The notes under the pieces were generated by a model. The model did not search any database. It was given only the letters and a program-made list of their open reading frames with translations, and was not told the origin of the DNA. Positions 9,807 to 17,684 of a DNA stretch of 64,000 nucleotides are shown piece after piece (position 1 is the first letter of the stretch; each line of letters opens with the position of its first letter). Source of the stretch: Streptomyces cacaoi. Lineage in GTDB: Bacteria > Actinomycetota > Actinomycetes > Streptomycetales > Streptomycetaceae. The translations under genes and the position numbers were made by a program. The stretch spans positions 186,001-250,000 of the forward strand of contig NZ_BJMM01000002.1 of the NCBI RefSeq assembly GCF_006539165.1, given 5' to 3'.

Positions 9807-10846
9807 CGGCGGTGCCGGACCCGCGGCGGATCGGCGCCCTGCTGCGGGACGCCTCCGTCACGGTCGACGCGGACCTGCCGGCGCAGGTCCGCGTCGAGGT
9901 GGCCCGGATCGCCGGCCGCCCGCCGGGCGCGGGCACGGGCCCGCGGGTGCACGTCGGGCCCGCGCTGCCCGCGGACGCCGGGCCGCGCCGACTGCTGTGG
10001 ATGCACAGCACCAACGCGGGCGTGGACGGGCTGCTGCGCGCGTGCGGGCCCGCCGGCTGGCCGGCCGGAACGCTGCTGACCCGCACGGTCGGGCGGATGG
10101 GCGAGCGCATCGGCCAGTACGTGCTCGGGTGGGTGCTGGCCGACTGCCAGGACGTCGTCGGCTTCCTGCACCAGCACGAGGCCCGGGTCTGGCAGCGGCG
10201 GCCCGCCCGCCTCGCCGCGGGCGAGCGTGCCGTCGTCTTCGGGACCGGCGGCATCGGAACGGCGATCGGCCGTGCCCTGCGGGCCGTCGGCGTCCGCACC
10301 GTCGGGGTGGCACGCACCCCGCGCCCGGCCGACGGCGGTGACGGCCGCGGCGGGTCCGGCGGGTCCGGCGGGTCCGACGGGTGCGGCGGGTTTGACGGGG
10401 TCGTCACGCTCGACGCCGTGCTGCGCGAGGCCGCCCGGCCCGCGGGCGAGGCCGGGGAGACGGCCCGAGTCCTCGCGGGCGCACGCTGGTTGGTCAACGC
10501 GCTGCCGCTCACACCCGCCACCGAACGGCTCCTCGGCGCCGAGCTGTTCGCGGCCGCCGGGGGAGCGGCACTGATCAACGTCGGCCGGGGCGCGACCGTC
10601 GACACCGACGCGCTCGCCGCCGCCCTCGCCTCCGGCACGCTGCGCGGCGCCGTGCTCGACGTCCTGCCCGAGGAGCCGGCACCGCCCGAGTCCGCCGTCT
10701 GGGACCTGCCCCGGACGGTGATCACCTCGCACTCGTCGGGGCCCACCACCGAGGCGGACATCGTCGCCGACTTCCGCACCGCCTGGACGTGCCTGACGGC
10801 CGGAGAGCTGCCGCCGCTCACGGTCCGGCCCGACGCCGGGTACTGA
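9803..10846 (+). CDS. D-2-hydroxyacid dehydrogenase family protein
   Basis: This 347-aa protein has the NAD-binding motif FGTGGIGTAIG (about 142-152), INVGRGATVDTDAL, the catalytic Glu region VLPEEPAPPES and the catalytic His in ITSHSSG. That order is diagnostic for the family. The usual catalytic Arg/Asn region is less clear. An unusual Gly/Ser/Asp-rich insert (about residues 184-198) is encoded by five 9-bp tandem repeats within the nucleotide-binding domain. It is coupled to the preceding barrel-protein gene by a 4-bp overlap. The physiological 2-keto acid is not evident. Confidence 0.85.
   Translation: MTAVPDPRRIGALLRDASVTVDADLPAQVRVEVARIAGRPPGAGTGPRVHVGPALPADAGPRRLLWMHSTNAGVDGLLRACGPAGWPAGTLLTRTVGRMGERIGQYVLGWVLADCQDVVGFLHQHEARVWQRRPARLAAGERAVVFGTGGIGTAIGRALRAVGVRTVGVARTPRPADGGDGRGGSGGSGGSDGCGGFDGVVTLDAVLREAARPAGEAGETARVLAGARWLVNALPLTPATERLLGAELFAAAGGAALINVGRGATVDTDALAAALASGTLRGAVLDVLPEEPAPPESAVWDLPRTVITSHSSGPTTEADIVADFRTAWTCLTAGELPPLTVRPDAGY
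10352..10396 (+). repeat. Five tandem 9-bp repeats inside the hydroxyacid dehydrogenase gene
   Basis: The units are GGGTCCGGC twice, then GGGTCCGAC, GGGTGCGGC and GGGTTTGAC. They are in frame and encode a Gly-rich loop (SGG, SGG, SDG, CGG, FDG). Being a multiple of three, copy number can change without loss of frame. Confidence 0.85.
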
Positions 10847-10849
10847 CCT

Positions 10850-10879
10850 CCGGGCCGGTGCGTCCTCCGCGTGGCCCGG
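10850..10879. terminator. Possible bidirectional terminator hairpin
   Basis: Seven-bp arms CCGGGCC (10850-10856) and GGCCCGG (10873-10879) lie just past the dehydrogenase stop codon, in the 59-bp gap between it and the convergent MFS gene. There is no T tract, so this is weak. Confidence 0.35.
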
Positions 10880-10905
10880 GGCGCGGCCGTGTCCCCGCCC
10901 CGCCG

Positions 10906-12405
10906 TCACGGCGCGGGCGCCGGCGGGCCCGCCGCCGTCCCGCCCGGCACCGCGTCCGCCGTGCGCCGCCACGCCGCCGTACCGCGCCACACGCACCAGG
11001 CCCCGAGCACCCCGGCCAGCCCGATCCCGCACAGCGACAGCCGCGCCTGACCGGCCGTGTCCGGACCGCCGAGGCGGACGAGCACACCGGCCACCGCCGA
11101 GCCGACGGCGTTCGCGACCAGTTGCACGGTGTTGATCGCCGCGGCGGCGGTCTCGCCCTCCTCCTCCGAGGCACCGCCGCCCATCACCCGCGTCGCCAGA
11201 TGCGGCCAGGCGATGCCGATACCCGCGCCGCCCACCAGCAGCGCGCACACCCAGCCGAGCACCGCGCCGCCGCCCATGCCGTGCCCCGCCCACAGCCCCG
11301 CCGCCAGGAAACCGGCCGTCACCAGCAGCGGAGCGGCCGAGGCGACGACGCTGCGGACGGCCGGGCGGGCCAGGACGGCGCTGGGGATCTCGCCCAGCGT
11401 CCAGCCCAGCGCGATCGCCGCGCCGGCGAACCCCGCGAGCAGCGGCGCCAGTCCGGCCAGCCGCTGGCCGAACAGCGGGACGAACGCCTCGATCTGGGAG
11501 GCGACGGCCAGCAGGGCGATGCCCGCGTAGCACCAGGGGAGCGGCGATCGCAGCCGGAAGGCGGAGCGCGGCAGGACGCGCCCGCCGCGCCGCCGGTCGT
11601 GGGCGAGGGCGAGGACCAGCACCACCGCGGCCGCCGGCAGCAGCACGGCCGGCGCCCCGCCGGAGCCGAGGACGTTCCCCAGCGCGACGAGCAGCACCCC
11701 GGCGAGCAGCAGGCCGACGGTCAGCGGCGCGGCCGCGGGCGGCACCCCGGCCCCTGCCCCGTCCGCGCCCGCGGCCCGGGCCGCCGGGACGGCGAGCGGA
11801 ACCACCGCGCCGACCAGCGCCGTCGCGGCGAGCAGCGCCCACAGCGCCCCGCGCCACAGGTCGAACTGTGCGAACGCGCCGCCCACGGCCGGGCCCAGAA
11901 AGGTGCCCAGCCCCCACATCCCGGAGACCAGCGCCGTGCCCAGCGGCCACAGCCGCTCCGGCAGCAGCGAGCGGATCAGCGCGTACCCGAGCCCGGACAG
12001 CAGCCCGCCGCCCAGCCCCTGGACGAACCGCCCGGCCAGCAGGACCGGCATGGCGGGCGCCAGCGCGCACACCGCCGTGCCCACGGCGAAGGAGCCGAGG
12101 GCCGCGAAGTAGGCGCCCCGGGCGCCGAGCCGCGGCAGCAGGGTGCTCACCAGCGACGAGGAGATCACCGAGGCCAGCAGGAAGACGGTCGTCACCCACG
12201 CGTAGAACCGGTCGCCGCCGATGTCGGCCACCGCGCCGGGCAGCAGACTCGTCATCAAGAACACGTTCGTCGCGTACAGGCCCACACCGCCGGCGAGGAC
12301 GACGGCGGCCTTGCGGTGGCGTGCGCCCAGCAGCTCGCCCCAACTCCCGTGCGGGCGCGGGGAATCGGGCGGGGGAGAGGTGTGCAGGTCGGAACCCTTG
12401 GTCAT
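10906..12405 (-). CDS. MFS multidrug exporter, SoxR-controlled
   Basis: This 499-aa protein has about 14 predicted membrane segments and major-facilitator motifs, including GLGTFLGPAVGGAFAQF (antiporter motif C). It is probably a proton-driven exporter of drugs or redox-active metabolites. The promoter lies in the 55 bp shared with divergent soxR and has the long 19-bp spacer of MerR-family targets; the start codon is only 6 nt past the -10 element, so the mRNA is probably leaderless. The pairing predicts induction by redox-cycling compounds. Confidence 0.88.
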   Translation of the reverse strand: MTKGSDLHTSPPPDSPRPHGSWGELLGARHRKAAVVLAGGVGLYATNVFLMTSLLPGAVADIGGDRFYAWVTTVFLLASVISSSLVSTLLPRLGARGAYFAALGSFAVGTAVCALAPAMPVLLAGRFVQGLGGGLLSGLGYALIRSLLPERLWPLGTALVSGMWGLGTFLGPAVGGAFAQFDLWRGALWALLAATALVGAVVPLAVPAARAAGADGAGAGVPPAAAPLTVGLLLAGVLLVALGNVLGSGGAPAVLLPAAAVVLVLALAHDRRRGGRVLPRSAFRLRSPLPWCYAGIALLAVASQIEAFVPLFGQRLAGLAPLLAGFAGAAIALGWTLGEIPSAVLARPAVRSVVASAAPLLVTAGFLAAGLWAGHGMGGGAVLGWVCALLVGGAGIGIAWPHLATRVMGGGASEEEGETAAAAINTVQLVANAVGSAVAGVLVRLGGPDTAGQARLSLCGIGLAGVLGAWCVWRGTAAWRRTADAVPGGTAAGPPAPAP

Positions 12406-12411
12406 GCCGTG

Positions 12412-12442
12412 ACGCTAGAACCTCAGGCGCACATGAGGTCAA
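12412..12442 (-). promoter_or_regulatory. SoxR-type promoter of the MFS gene (19-bp spacer)
   Basis: On the minus strand TTGACC (12437-12442) and TAGCGT (12412-12417) are separated by exactly 19 bp. The normal spacing is 17; overlong spacers are the signature of promoters that MerR-family activators twist into register. The ATG follows 6 nt after the -10. Confidence 0.75.
12421..12438. promoter_or_regulatory. SoxR box
   Basis: CCTCAGGCGCACATGAGG is an 18-bp dyad with perfect CCTCA/TGAGG outer arms, as in the Escherichia coli soxS operator. It lies inside the 19-bp spacer of the MFS promoter and 23 bp before soxR. Confidence 0.8.
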
Positions 12443-12460
12443 CCGCGTATCGTCGCGCGC

Positions 12461-12919
12461 ATGCCGCACCCGCAGTCGATGCTCACCGTCGGTGAGGTGG
12501 CACGCCGCTCCGGCGCCACGGTCGCCGCCCTCCACCACTACGAGTCCCTGGGACTGCTCACCCCGCACCGCACCGCGGGCAACCAGCGCCGCTATCCGCG
12601 GCACATGCTGCGCCGGGTCGCGCTGATCCGGATGGCGGCCGGCGTCGGCATTCCGCTGGCCGACATCGGCGAGGCCATGGCCGGGCTGCCGCAGGACCGG
12701 GCGCCCGACCGCGCCGAGTGGCAGCGGATCACCGGGCTGTGGCGGGAGGCCATCGACGAGCGGATCGCGACGCTCCAGCAGCTGCGCAGCCAGTTCGTCG
12801 AGTGCATCGGCTGCGGCTGTCTGTCGATGACGCGCTGCTCCATCGTCAACCCGGACGACCGGCTCGCGCCCGCCACCGCTGCCGCCGCCCCGCCCCGCCG
12901 GGCACGGCGCCGCGGATAG
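12461..12919 (+). CDS. soxR: Redox-sensing transcriptional activator SoxR
   Basis: This 152-aa MerR-family protein has an N-terminal helix-turn-helix (LTVGEVARRSGATVAALHHYE, residues about 7-27, then YPRHMLRRVALIR). The sensor motif CIGCGCLSMTRC near residue 112 supplies the four Cys that bind the [2Fe-2S] cluster. In Streptomyces SoxR responds to redox-active antibiotics rather than governing a SoxS cascade. The divergent MFS gene is its evident target, and the box between the two supports this. Confidence 0.95.
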   Translation: MPHPQSMLTVGEVARRSGATVAALHHYESLGLLTPHRTAGNQRRYPRHMLRRVALIRMAAGVGIPLADIGEAMAGLPQDRAPDRAEWQRITGLWREAIDERIATLQQLRSQFVECIGCGCLSMTRCSIVNPDDRLAPATAAAAPPRRARRRG

Positions 12920-12943
12920 CGCCCGGCCCGGCTGCCCGGCCTC

Positions 12944-12986
12944 CCCGCTTCCCGGGCACCCCGCTTCCCGGCTTCCCGCTTCCCGG
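12944..12986. repeat. Three direct copies of CCCGCTTCCCGG
   Basis: Perfect 12-bp copies start at 12944, 12960 and 12975, giving spacings of 16 and 15 bp, in the 235-bp gap between soxR and the DUF2180 gene. A degenerate fourth copy (cctccggg) follows. No function is evident; it may be slippage-generated. Confidence 0.7.
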
Positions 12987-13154
12987 CCTCCGGGCGTCCC
13001 GGCCACCGGCAGGAGAGCCGGGAGGTGCGGCCGGCCCTCTCGCGGGGTACCCGGGGCGTGTCCGGGCCGCACCATCCCGCGGCCCGGGCCGCCGACCAGC
13101 CGGAACGCCGCGCAGTCCGGGACGGGCACCGGCCGTCCAGGAGAGAGGCGGAGC

Positions 13155-13370
13155 ATGCACTGCTACGACTGCCACCAGGAAGGCAAGGAGACGACGGCGC
13201 TCGCCGTGTGCCGGGACTGCGGTGCCGGGGTCTGCTCCCGGCACCTGCGCCCGGACCCGGAGCCGGTGCGGCGCTCCACCAGCTCCGGGCAGGTCTGGTC
13301 GGGCCAGGAGTCGCGGCGCATGATCTGCGAGACGTGCCACCGGACCTATCTGAACGAACGCGGGGCGTGA
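13155..13370 (+). CDS. DUF2180 family zinc-ribbon protein
   Basis: This 71-aa protein carries the paired cysteine motifs of DUF2180: CYDC at residues 3-6, CRDCGAGVCSRH near 20-31 and CETCH near 57-61. That layout suggests two zinc sites. It starts after GAGAGGCGGAGC. Its role is unknown; in Streptomyces it commonly stands alone. Confidence 0.85.
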   Translation: MHCYDCHQEGKETTALAVCRDCGAGVCSRHLRPDPEPVRRSTSSGQVWSGQESRRMICETCHRTYLNERGA

Positions 13371-13379
13371 CGGCGCCGC

Positions 13380-14249
13380 TCAGCCGGCCGGCGCCGGCCG
13401 CTCGCGCGGCGCCGCCCGCCGGGCGGGCACCGCCCCGGCGGGTGCCTTCCTGACCGGCCGCCAGGTGGCCACCAAGGCCGCGGCGAGCAGGAGTTCGGCG
13501 ATGTCGCCGCCGTAGTACATGAGCTGCGCCGCGTCCCGCACCTCGTCGACGGGCACGTGCACCCCGATGAGGAAACCGCCGTACAGCATCTGGGAGACCG
13601 TCGCGTGCGCCGCGACCGCGACGCCCAGCAGCACCAGGCGGGCCGGGACGGAGGGCCGCGACGGCGCCGGGTCGGGCCCCGCGACGACCCAGGCGAACAG
13701 CCAGCCGGCCAGCAGGAAGTGCGCGTGCAGCGCCGGATGCCCCCAGGGCTGCGCCGTGAGGACGCCGTACAGCGGAGTGAAGTACAGCAGCGCCAGCGTG
13801 CCCGTGCTCAGTGCCAGCGCCGTCACCGGGTGTGCGAGCAGCCGGACGGGGCGGGAGCGCAGCAGACGCGTCAGCCGACGGGCCCGGTGGCTCGGTACGG
13901 CCCGCAGCAGCAGCGTGACCGGCGCCCCCAGCACCAGACCGAGCGGGGCGTACATCCCGATCAGCATGTGCTGGGCCATGTGCGCGCGGAAGTCGCCGTG
14001 CGCCGCCGGGCCGAGCGGCGGCAGCAGCGCGAGGGCCGCGAGCGCGCAGCCGGCCAGGAAGCTCACCGTGCGGGCGGTGTGCGGCGGCCGCCCGGGGTCC
14101 TTGCGGCGGCACCGGTGCACGAGCAGCAGATACCCGGCGGCCAGGAACAGCAGCGGCAGGGCCGGCAGCACGGCCGCCGCGAACCCCGCGGCCCCCGAGC
14201 CGCCCGGGTCCGGGTGCGTTCCGTGGTGGTGGCCTCCGGCGCCGGTCAC
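13380..14249 (-). CDS. CtaG/Caa3-type cytochrome c oxidase assembly membrane protein
   Basis: This 289-aa protein has about seven membrane segments and the family signature: HMAQHMLIGMYAPLGLVLGAP near the middle, YFTPLYGVL, HAHFLLAGWLFAW and QLMYYGGDIAELLLA, with membrane-embedded His residues thought to handle copper. The N-terminus is His-rich (GGHHHGTH). GTG at 14249 overlaps the stop of the DUF2243 gene (GTGA), and this fixes the start. Together the two proteins probably serve copper delivery to, or assembly of, a terminal oxidase. Confidence 0.85.
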   Translation of the reverse strand: MTGAGGHHHGTHPDPGGSGAAGFAAAVLPALPLLFLAAGYLLLVHRCRRKDPGRPPHTARTVSFLAGCALAALALLPPLGPAAHGDFRAHMAQHMLIGMYAPLGLVLGAPVTLLLRAVPSHRARRLTRLLRSRPVRLLAHPVTALALSTGTLALLYFTPLYGVLTAQPWGHPALHAHFLLAGWLFAWVVAGPDPAPSRPSVPARLVLLGVAVAAHATVSQMLYGGFLIGVHVPVDEVRDAAQLMYYGGDIAELLLAAALVATWRPVRKAPAGAVPARRAAPRERPAPAG

Positions 14250-14806
14250 GACCACGCACCGCTGCCGGGCACGGGCATGTCCAGGGCGCGGGTCCGGCCG
14301 CCGCGCTGGAGCAGGTACCCGACCGCCATCAGCAGGACGCCCACCACGAGGAAGCCGGTGTCCCACCACACCTGGTACGGGCCGTCGTGCACATGGTGGA
14401 TACCGAGGATCTGGTGGTCGAGCAGCCCCTCGACGAGGTTGAACAGGCCCCAGCCGGCCACGATCCAGCCCCACAGCACCCGCGAGGTCCACACCCGGCG
14501 GCGGCCGTGCGTGACCCGTGAGTACAGCAGCGCCAGGCCCAGCAGGACGGCGAGCCAGCACACGGCGTGGAAGATCCCGTCCCACACGGTGTTCATCTCC
14601 AGGCCGGAGACGCTGTGCGGCGAGTAGTACTTGACGCCGATGCGGTCGGTGTTGGTGCTGCTGAGCATGTGGTGCCACTGGAGCAGCTGGTGCAGCAGGA
14701 TCCCGTCGACGAAGCCGCCGAGCCCCACCCCCAGCACGATGCCCGGCGCGGTGATCCGGTTCGGGGGGACCTCCGTCCCCGTCGGCCCCGTGGTGGTCGC
14801 GGTCAT
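14246..14806 (-). CDS. DUF2243 membrane protein
   Basis: This 186-aa protein has four predicted membrane segments and the motifs GGFVDGILLHQLLQWHHM and EGLLDHQILGIHH. The repeated membrane His pairs suggest heme or copper contact. DUF2243 genes are often beside ctaG-like genes, as here, with a 4-bp overlap. The ATG at 14806 is preceded by GGAAGGGAG. Confidence 0.85.
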   Translation of the reverse strand: MTATTTGPTGTEVPPNRITAPGIVLGVGLGGFVDGILLHQLLQWHHMLSSTNTDRIGVKYYSPHSVSGLEMNTVWDGIFHAVCWLAVLLGLALLYSRVTHGRRRVWTSRVLWGWIVAGWGLFNLVEGLLDHQILGIHHVHDGPYQVWWDTGFLVVGVLLMAVGYLLQRGGRTRALDMPVPGSGAWS

Positions 14807-14982
14807 CGCTTCTCCCTTCCGAGACGGTGCGTGCGCGGCGCGCGCACCGGACGGCACGGGGTTCCCCCTCGGCGTGCCCGGCTCACCGGCCGGGCGGCAT
14901 TTCCGCCGTCCGGCCCAGACGCACCACGGGGCACGCGCCGTCCGGCCCGGCGGTCCGCCCCGAAGGGGCCGGCGGCGCCGTG

Positions 14983-14994
14983 TGAAAGGTTTCA
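14983..14994. promoter_or_regulatory. LacI-family-type operator dyad, distal
   Basis: TGAAAGGTTTCA differs from the consensus-like palindrome TGAAACGTTTCA by one central base. It lies 65 bp upstream of a second, similar dyad. Confidence 0.5.
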
Positions 14995-15029
14995 GCCGGG
15001 CGGTCACGGCCCCGGCTCGGCGGCCGCCC

Positions 15030-15058
15030 TTGACGCGCGCGGGCCCCGCGGCCAGGGT
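15030..15058 (+). promoter_or_regulatory. Promoter of the aldolase/dehydrogenase gene
   Basis: TTGACG (15030-15035), 17-nt spacer, CAGGGT (15053-15058). The LacI-like dyad at 15059-15072 follows immediately, which would allow repression at the start site. Confidence 0.55.
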
Positions 15059-15072
15059 TTGATTCGTTTCAA
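15059..15072. promoter_or_regulatory. LacI-family-type operator dyad, proximal
   Basis: TTGATTCGTTTCAA matches the palindrome TTGAAACGTTTCAA except for two bases in the left arm. Its CG centre and position over the likely start site fit a sugar-responsive LacI repressor. No lacI gene is adjacent. Confidence 0.5.
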
Positions 15073-15302
15073 CCGACGGGAACCGTACGGCGGTTCGCGC
15101 CTCGCAGGACGGATCAGCCCCGGCGGCGTCCGTGCGACGGCTCCCGGGACCGGCGGCCGGGCCGCCGCGCCGGTGCCGCGCCCGCACGCCGCCGCCCGCA
15201 CACGGGGCCCGTCGCCGTGCCCGGTGCGGGCCCGCCGTGGAAGGCCGCCGCGCGGGTGGCCGCCCCGTCGGCCACCGGCCACCGAGCAAAGGACAGGAAG
15301 CC

Positions 15303-17363
15303 ATGCAGCCCTCCCCTTCCCGGCCCGGCACCCAGCCCCCCGTCGCGGACCTCCTCGCCCGCTCGCACACCCTGGGAGCCGACCCGCGCAACACCAACTA
15401 CGCGGGCGGCAACGCCTCCGCCAAGGGCAGCGCCGACGACCCCGTCACGGGCCGGCCCGTCGAGCTGATGTGGGTCAAGGGCTCCGGCGGCGACCTCGGC
15501 ACGCTCACCGAGGAGGGGCTCGCCGTGCTGCGGCTCGACCGGCTGCGTGCCCTGACCGGCGTCTACCCCGGACCCGAACGCGAGGACGAGATGGTCGCCG
15601 CCCTCGACCACTGCCTGTACGGCAGGGGCGGCGCCGCGCCCTCCATCGACACCGCCATGCACGGTCTGCTGGACGCGCCGCACGTCGACCATCTGCACCC
15701 CGACTCGGGCATCGCGCTGGCCTGCGCCGCCGACGGCGAACAGCTCACCCGGGAGTGCTTCGGCGACGCCGTCGTCTGGGTGCCCTGGCGCCGCCCCGGC
15801 TTCCAACTCGGCCTGGACATCGCCGCGATCCGGCGGGCCCACCCGGAGGCCGTCGGCGTCGTGCTCGGTGGGCACGGCATCACCGCCTGGGGCGCGACCT
15901 CGCAGGAGTGCGAGCGCAACTCGCTGTGGATGATCCGCACCGCGGAGAGGTTCCTCGCCGAGCGCGGCACCGCCGAGCCCTTCGGCCCGCCGCTGGACGG
16001 CTACGCGCCGCTGCCCGAGGCCGAACGCCGCTCCCGCGCCGCCGCGTTGGCGCCCGTCGTGCGCGGCCTGGCCGCCACCGACGCCCCGCGGGTCGGCCAC
16101 TTCACGGACGCCGCGCCCCTGCTGGACTTCCTCGCCCGCGCCGAGCACCCCCGGCTGGCCGCGCTCGGCACCTCCTGCCCGGACCACTTCCTGCGCACCA
16201 AGATCCGGCCGCTGGTGCTGGACCTGCCGCCGACCGCCCCGCTCGACCGGGCCGTGGCCCGGCTGACGGAGCTGCACGCCGCCTACCGGGCCGAGTACGC
16301 CGCCTACTACGACCGGCACGCCGACGCCGACTCGCCGCCGATGCGCGGCGCCGACCCGGCGATCGTGCTGGTGCCCGGCGTGGGCATGTTCTCCTTCGGC
16401 AGGGACAAGCAGACGGCGCGCGTGGCCGGGGAGTTCTATCTGAACGCCGTCAACGTGATGCGTGGCGCGGAGGCCGTATCCTCCTATGCGCCGATCGACG
16501 AGGCGGAGAAGTTCCGCATCGAGTACTGGGCGCTGGAGGAGGCCAAGCTGCGGCGCATGCCGCGGCCCCGGCCGCTGGCGGCCCGGATCGCCCTGGTGAC
16601 GGGCGCCGCCTCCGGCATCGGGCGGGCCGTCGCCCGGCGGCTGAGTGCGGAGGGCGCCTGCGTCGTCGTCGCCGACCGCAACGCGCGGGACGCGGCGGCG
16701 GTGGCCGCGGAACTGGGCGGGCCGGACAAGGCGGTCGCCGTCACCGTGGACGTCACGCGCGAGGAACAGATCGAGGCGGCGTTCGCCGAGGCGTGCCGGG
16801 CCTTCGGCGGCGTCGATCTCGTCGTCAACAACGCCGGACTGTCGCTGTCCAAACCCCTGCTGGAGACCACGGCGGCCGACTGGGACCTCCAGCACGACGT
16901 GATGGCCCGCGGCTCCTTCCTCGTCGCGCGGGAGGCGGCGCGGGTGATGCGCGCCCAGGGCCTGGGCGGCGATCTCGTCTACGTCGCCTCGAAGAACGCC
17001 GTCTTCGCCGGCCCCGAGAACATCGCCTACTCCGCGACCAAGGCCGACCAGGCCCACCAAGTGCGGCTGCTGGCGGCGGAGTTGGGCGGGGACGGCATAC
17101 GCGTCAACGGGGTCAACCCGGACGGGGTCGTGCGCGGCTCGGGAATCTTCGCCGGTGGCTGGGGCGCACAGCGTGCCGCGGTCTACGGCGTGCCGGAGGA
17201 GAAGCTCGGCGAGTTCTACGCACAGCGCACGCTGTTGAAGCGGGAGGTGCTGCCGGAGCATGTGGCCGCCGCGGTCTTCGCCCTCACCGGCGGCGATCTG
17301 TCACGCACCACCGGGCTGCTCGTGCCCGTGGACGCGGGCGTACCGGCGGCCTTCCTGCGCTGA
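15303..17363 (+). CDS. Bifunctional rhamnulose-1-phosphate aldolase-type / short-chain dehydrogenase protein
   Basis: This 686-aa fusion has an N-terminal class II aldolase/adducin domain (about 10-420) with zinc-type His in HVDHLHPDSG and GGHGITAWG, and a C-terminal SDR domain (about 430-686) with TGAASGIGRA, NNAGLS and the catalytic YSATKAD. The fusion is the known RhaD-aldolase/alcohol dehydrogenase family, which acts in L-rhamnose breakdown and links aldol cleavage to lactaldehyde oxidation, or acts as a sugar dehydrogenase in non-phosphorylated variants. No rhamnose isomerase, kinase or mutarotase is adjacent, so the gene stands alone here. ATG 15303 follows AAAGGACAGG. Confidence 0.85.
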   Translation: MQPSPSRPGTQPPVADLLARSHTLGADPRNTNYAGGNASAKGSADDPVTGRPVELMWVKGSGGDLGTLTEEGLAVLRLDRLRALTGVYPGPEREDEMVAALDHCLYGRGGAAPSIDTAMHGLLDAPHVDHLHPDSGIALACAADGEQLTRECFGDAVVWVPWRRPGFQLGLDIAAIRRAHPEAVGVVLGGHGITAWGATSQECERNSLWMIRTAERFLAERGTAEPFGPPLDGYAPLPEAERRSRAAALAPVVRGLAATDAPRVGHFTDAAPLLDFLARAEHPRLAALGTSCPDHFLRTKIRPLVLDLPPTAPLDRAVARLTELHAAYRAEYAAYYDRHADADSPPMRGADPAIVLVPGVGMFSFGRDKQTARVAGEFYLNAVNVMRGAEAVSSYAPIDEAEKFRIEYWALEEAKLRRMPRPRPLAARIALVTGAASGIGRAVARRLSAEGACVVVADRNARDAAAVAAELGGPDKAVAVTVDVTREEQIEAAFAEACRAFGGVDLVVNNAGLSLSKPLLETTAADWDLQHDVMARGSFLVAREAARVMRAQGLGGDLVYVASKNAVFAGPENIAYSATKADQAHQVRLLAAELGGDGIRVNGVNPDGVVRGSGIFAGGWGAQRAAVYGVPEEKLGEFYAQRTLLKREVLPEHVAAAVFALTGGDLSRTTGLLVPVDAGVPAAFLR

Positions 17364-17423
17364 GCACGGCCCGAGCCGAGCACGGCCCGAGCTGAACACG
17401 CCCCGAGCCGAGCACGGCTTGAG
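17360..17423. repeat. Four tandem 16-bp repeats at the aldolase stop codon
   Basis: The units are 17360-17375, 17376-17391, 17392-17407 and 17408-17423, variants of CCGAGCACGGCCCGAG. The first contains the TGA stop of the preceding gene. No matching array was noticed elsewhere in the window. Confidence 0.85.
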
Positions 17424-17684
17424 CCGGTCGCTGCCCGCGTCCCGGTGCGGTGTGCGCCCGGCACGCCCGTCGCCGCACACGATCCGTGCCCGGCGACCGG
17501 TGTGCCGGGCCGCCGGGCGCCGCAGAACCCTCCCGAGGCCCGCGCCCCGCCGCCTCCCGCCGGGCACCCTCCGCGTCGTCCGCCGTCCGCGTCGTACGGG
17601 CGGTGCCGGTGGCGCGGGCGCCGGACCACCCGCCGTGCGCCCGCGCCACCCGCGCGAGGCGGACGTCGTGCCGTACCGGGACGG
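17364..17684. other. 321-bp non-coding gap between convergent genes
   Basis: The left 60 bp is the 16-bp tandem repeat. The rest is GC-rich sequence with no convincing coding frame, RNA gene or T-tailed terminator. Confidence 0.6.

Larger units (their letters stand above)
14807..15302. other. 496-bp non-coding region upstream of the aldolase/dehydrogenase gene
   Basis: No gene is supported here. It holds the start region of the minus-strand DUF2243 unit and, on the right, a promoter with two LacI-like operator dyads (annotated separately). The long stretch from about 15072 to 15302 would be a roughly 230-nt leader with no recognised riboswitch. Confidence 0.7.
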
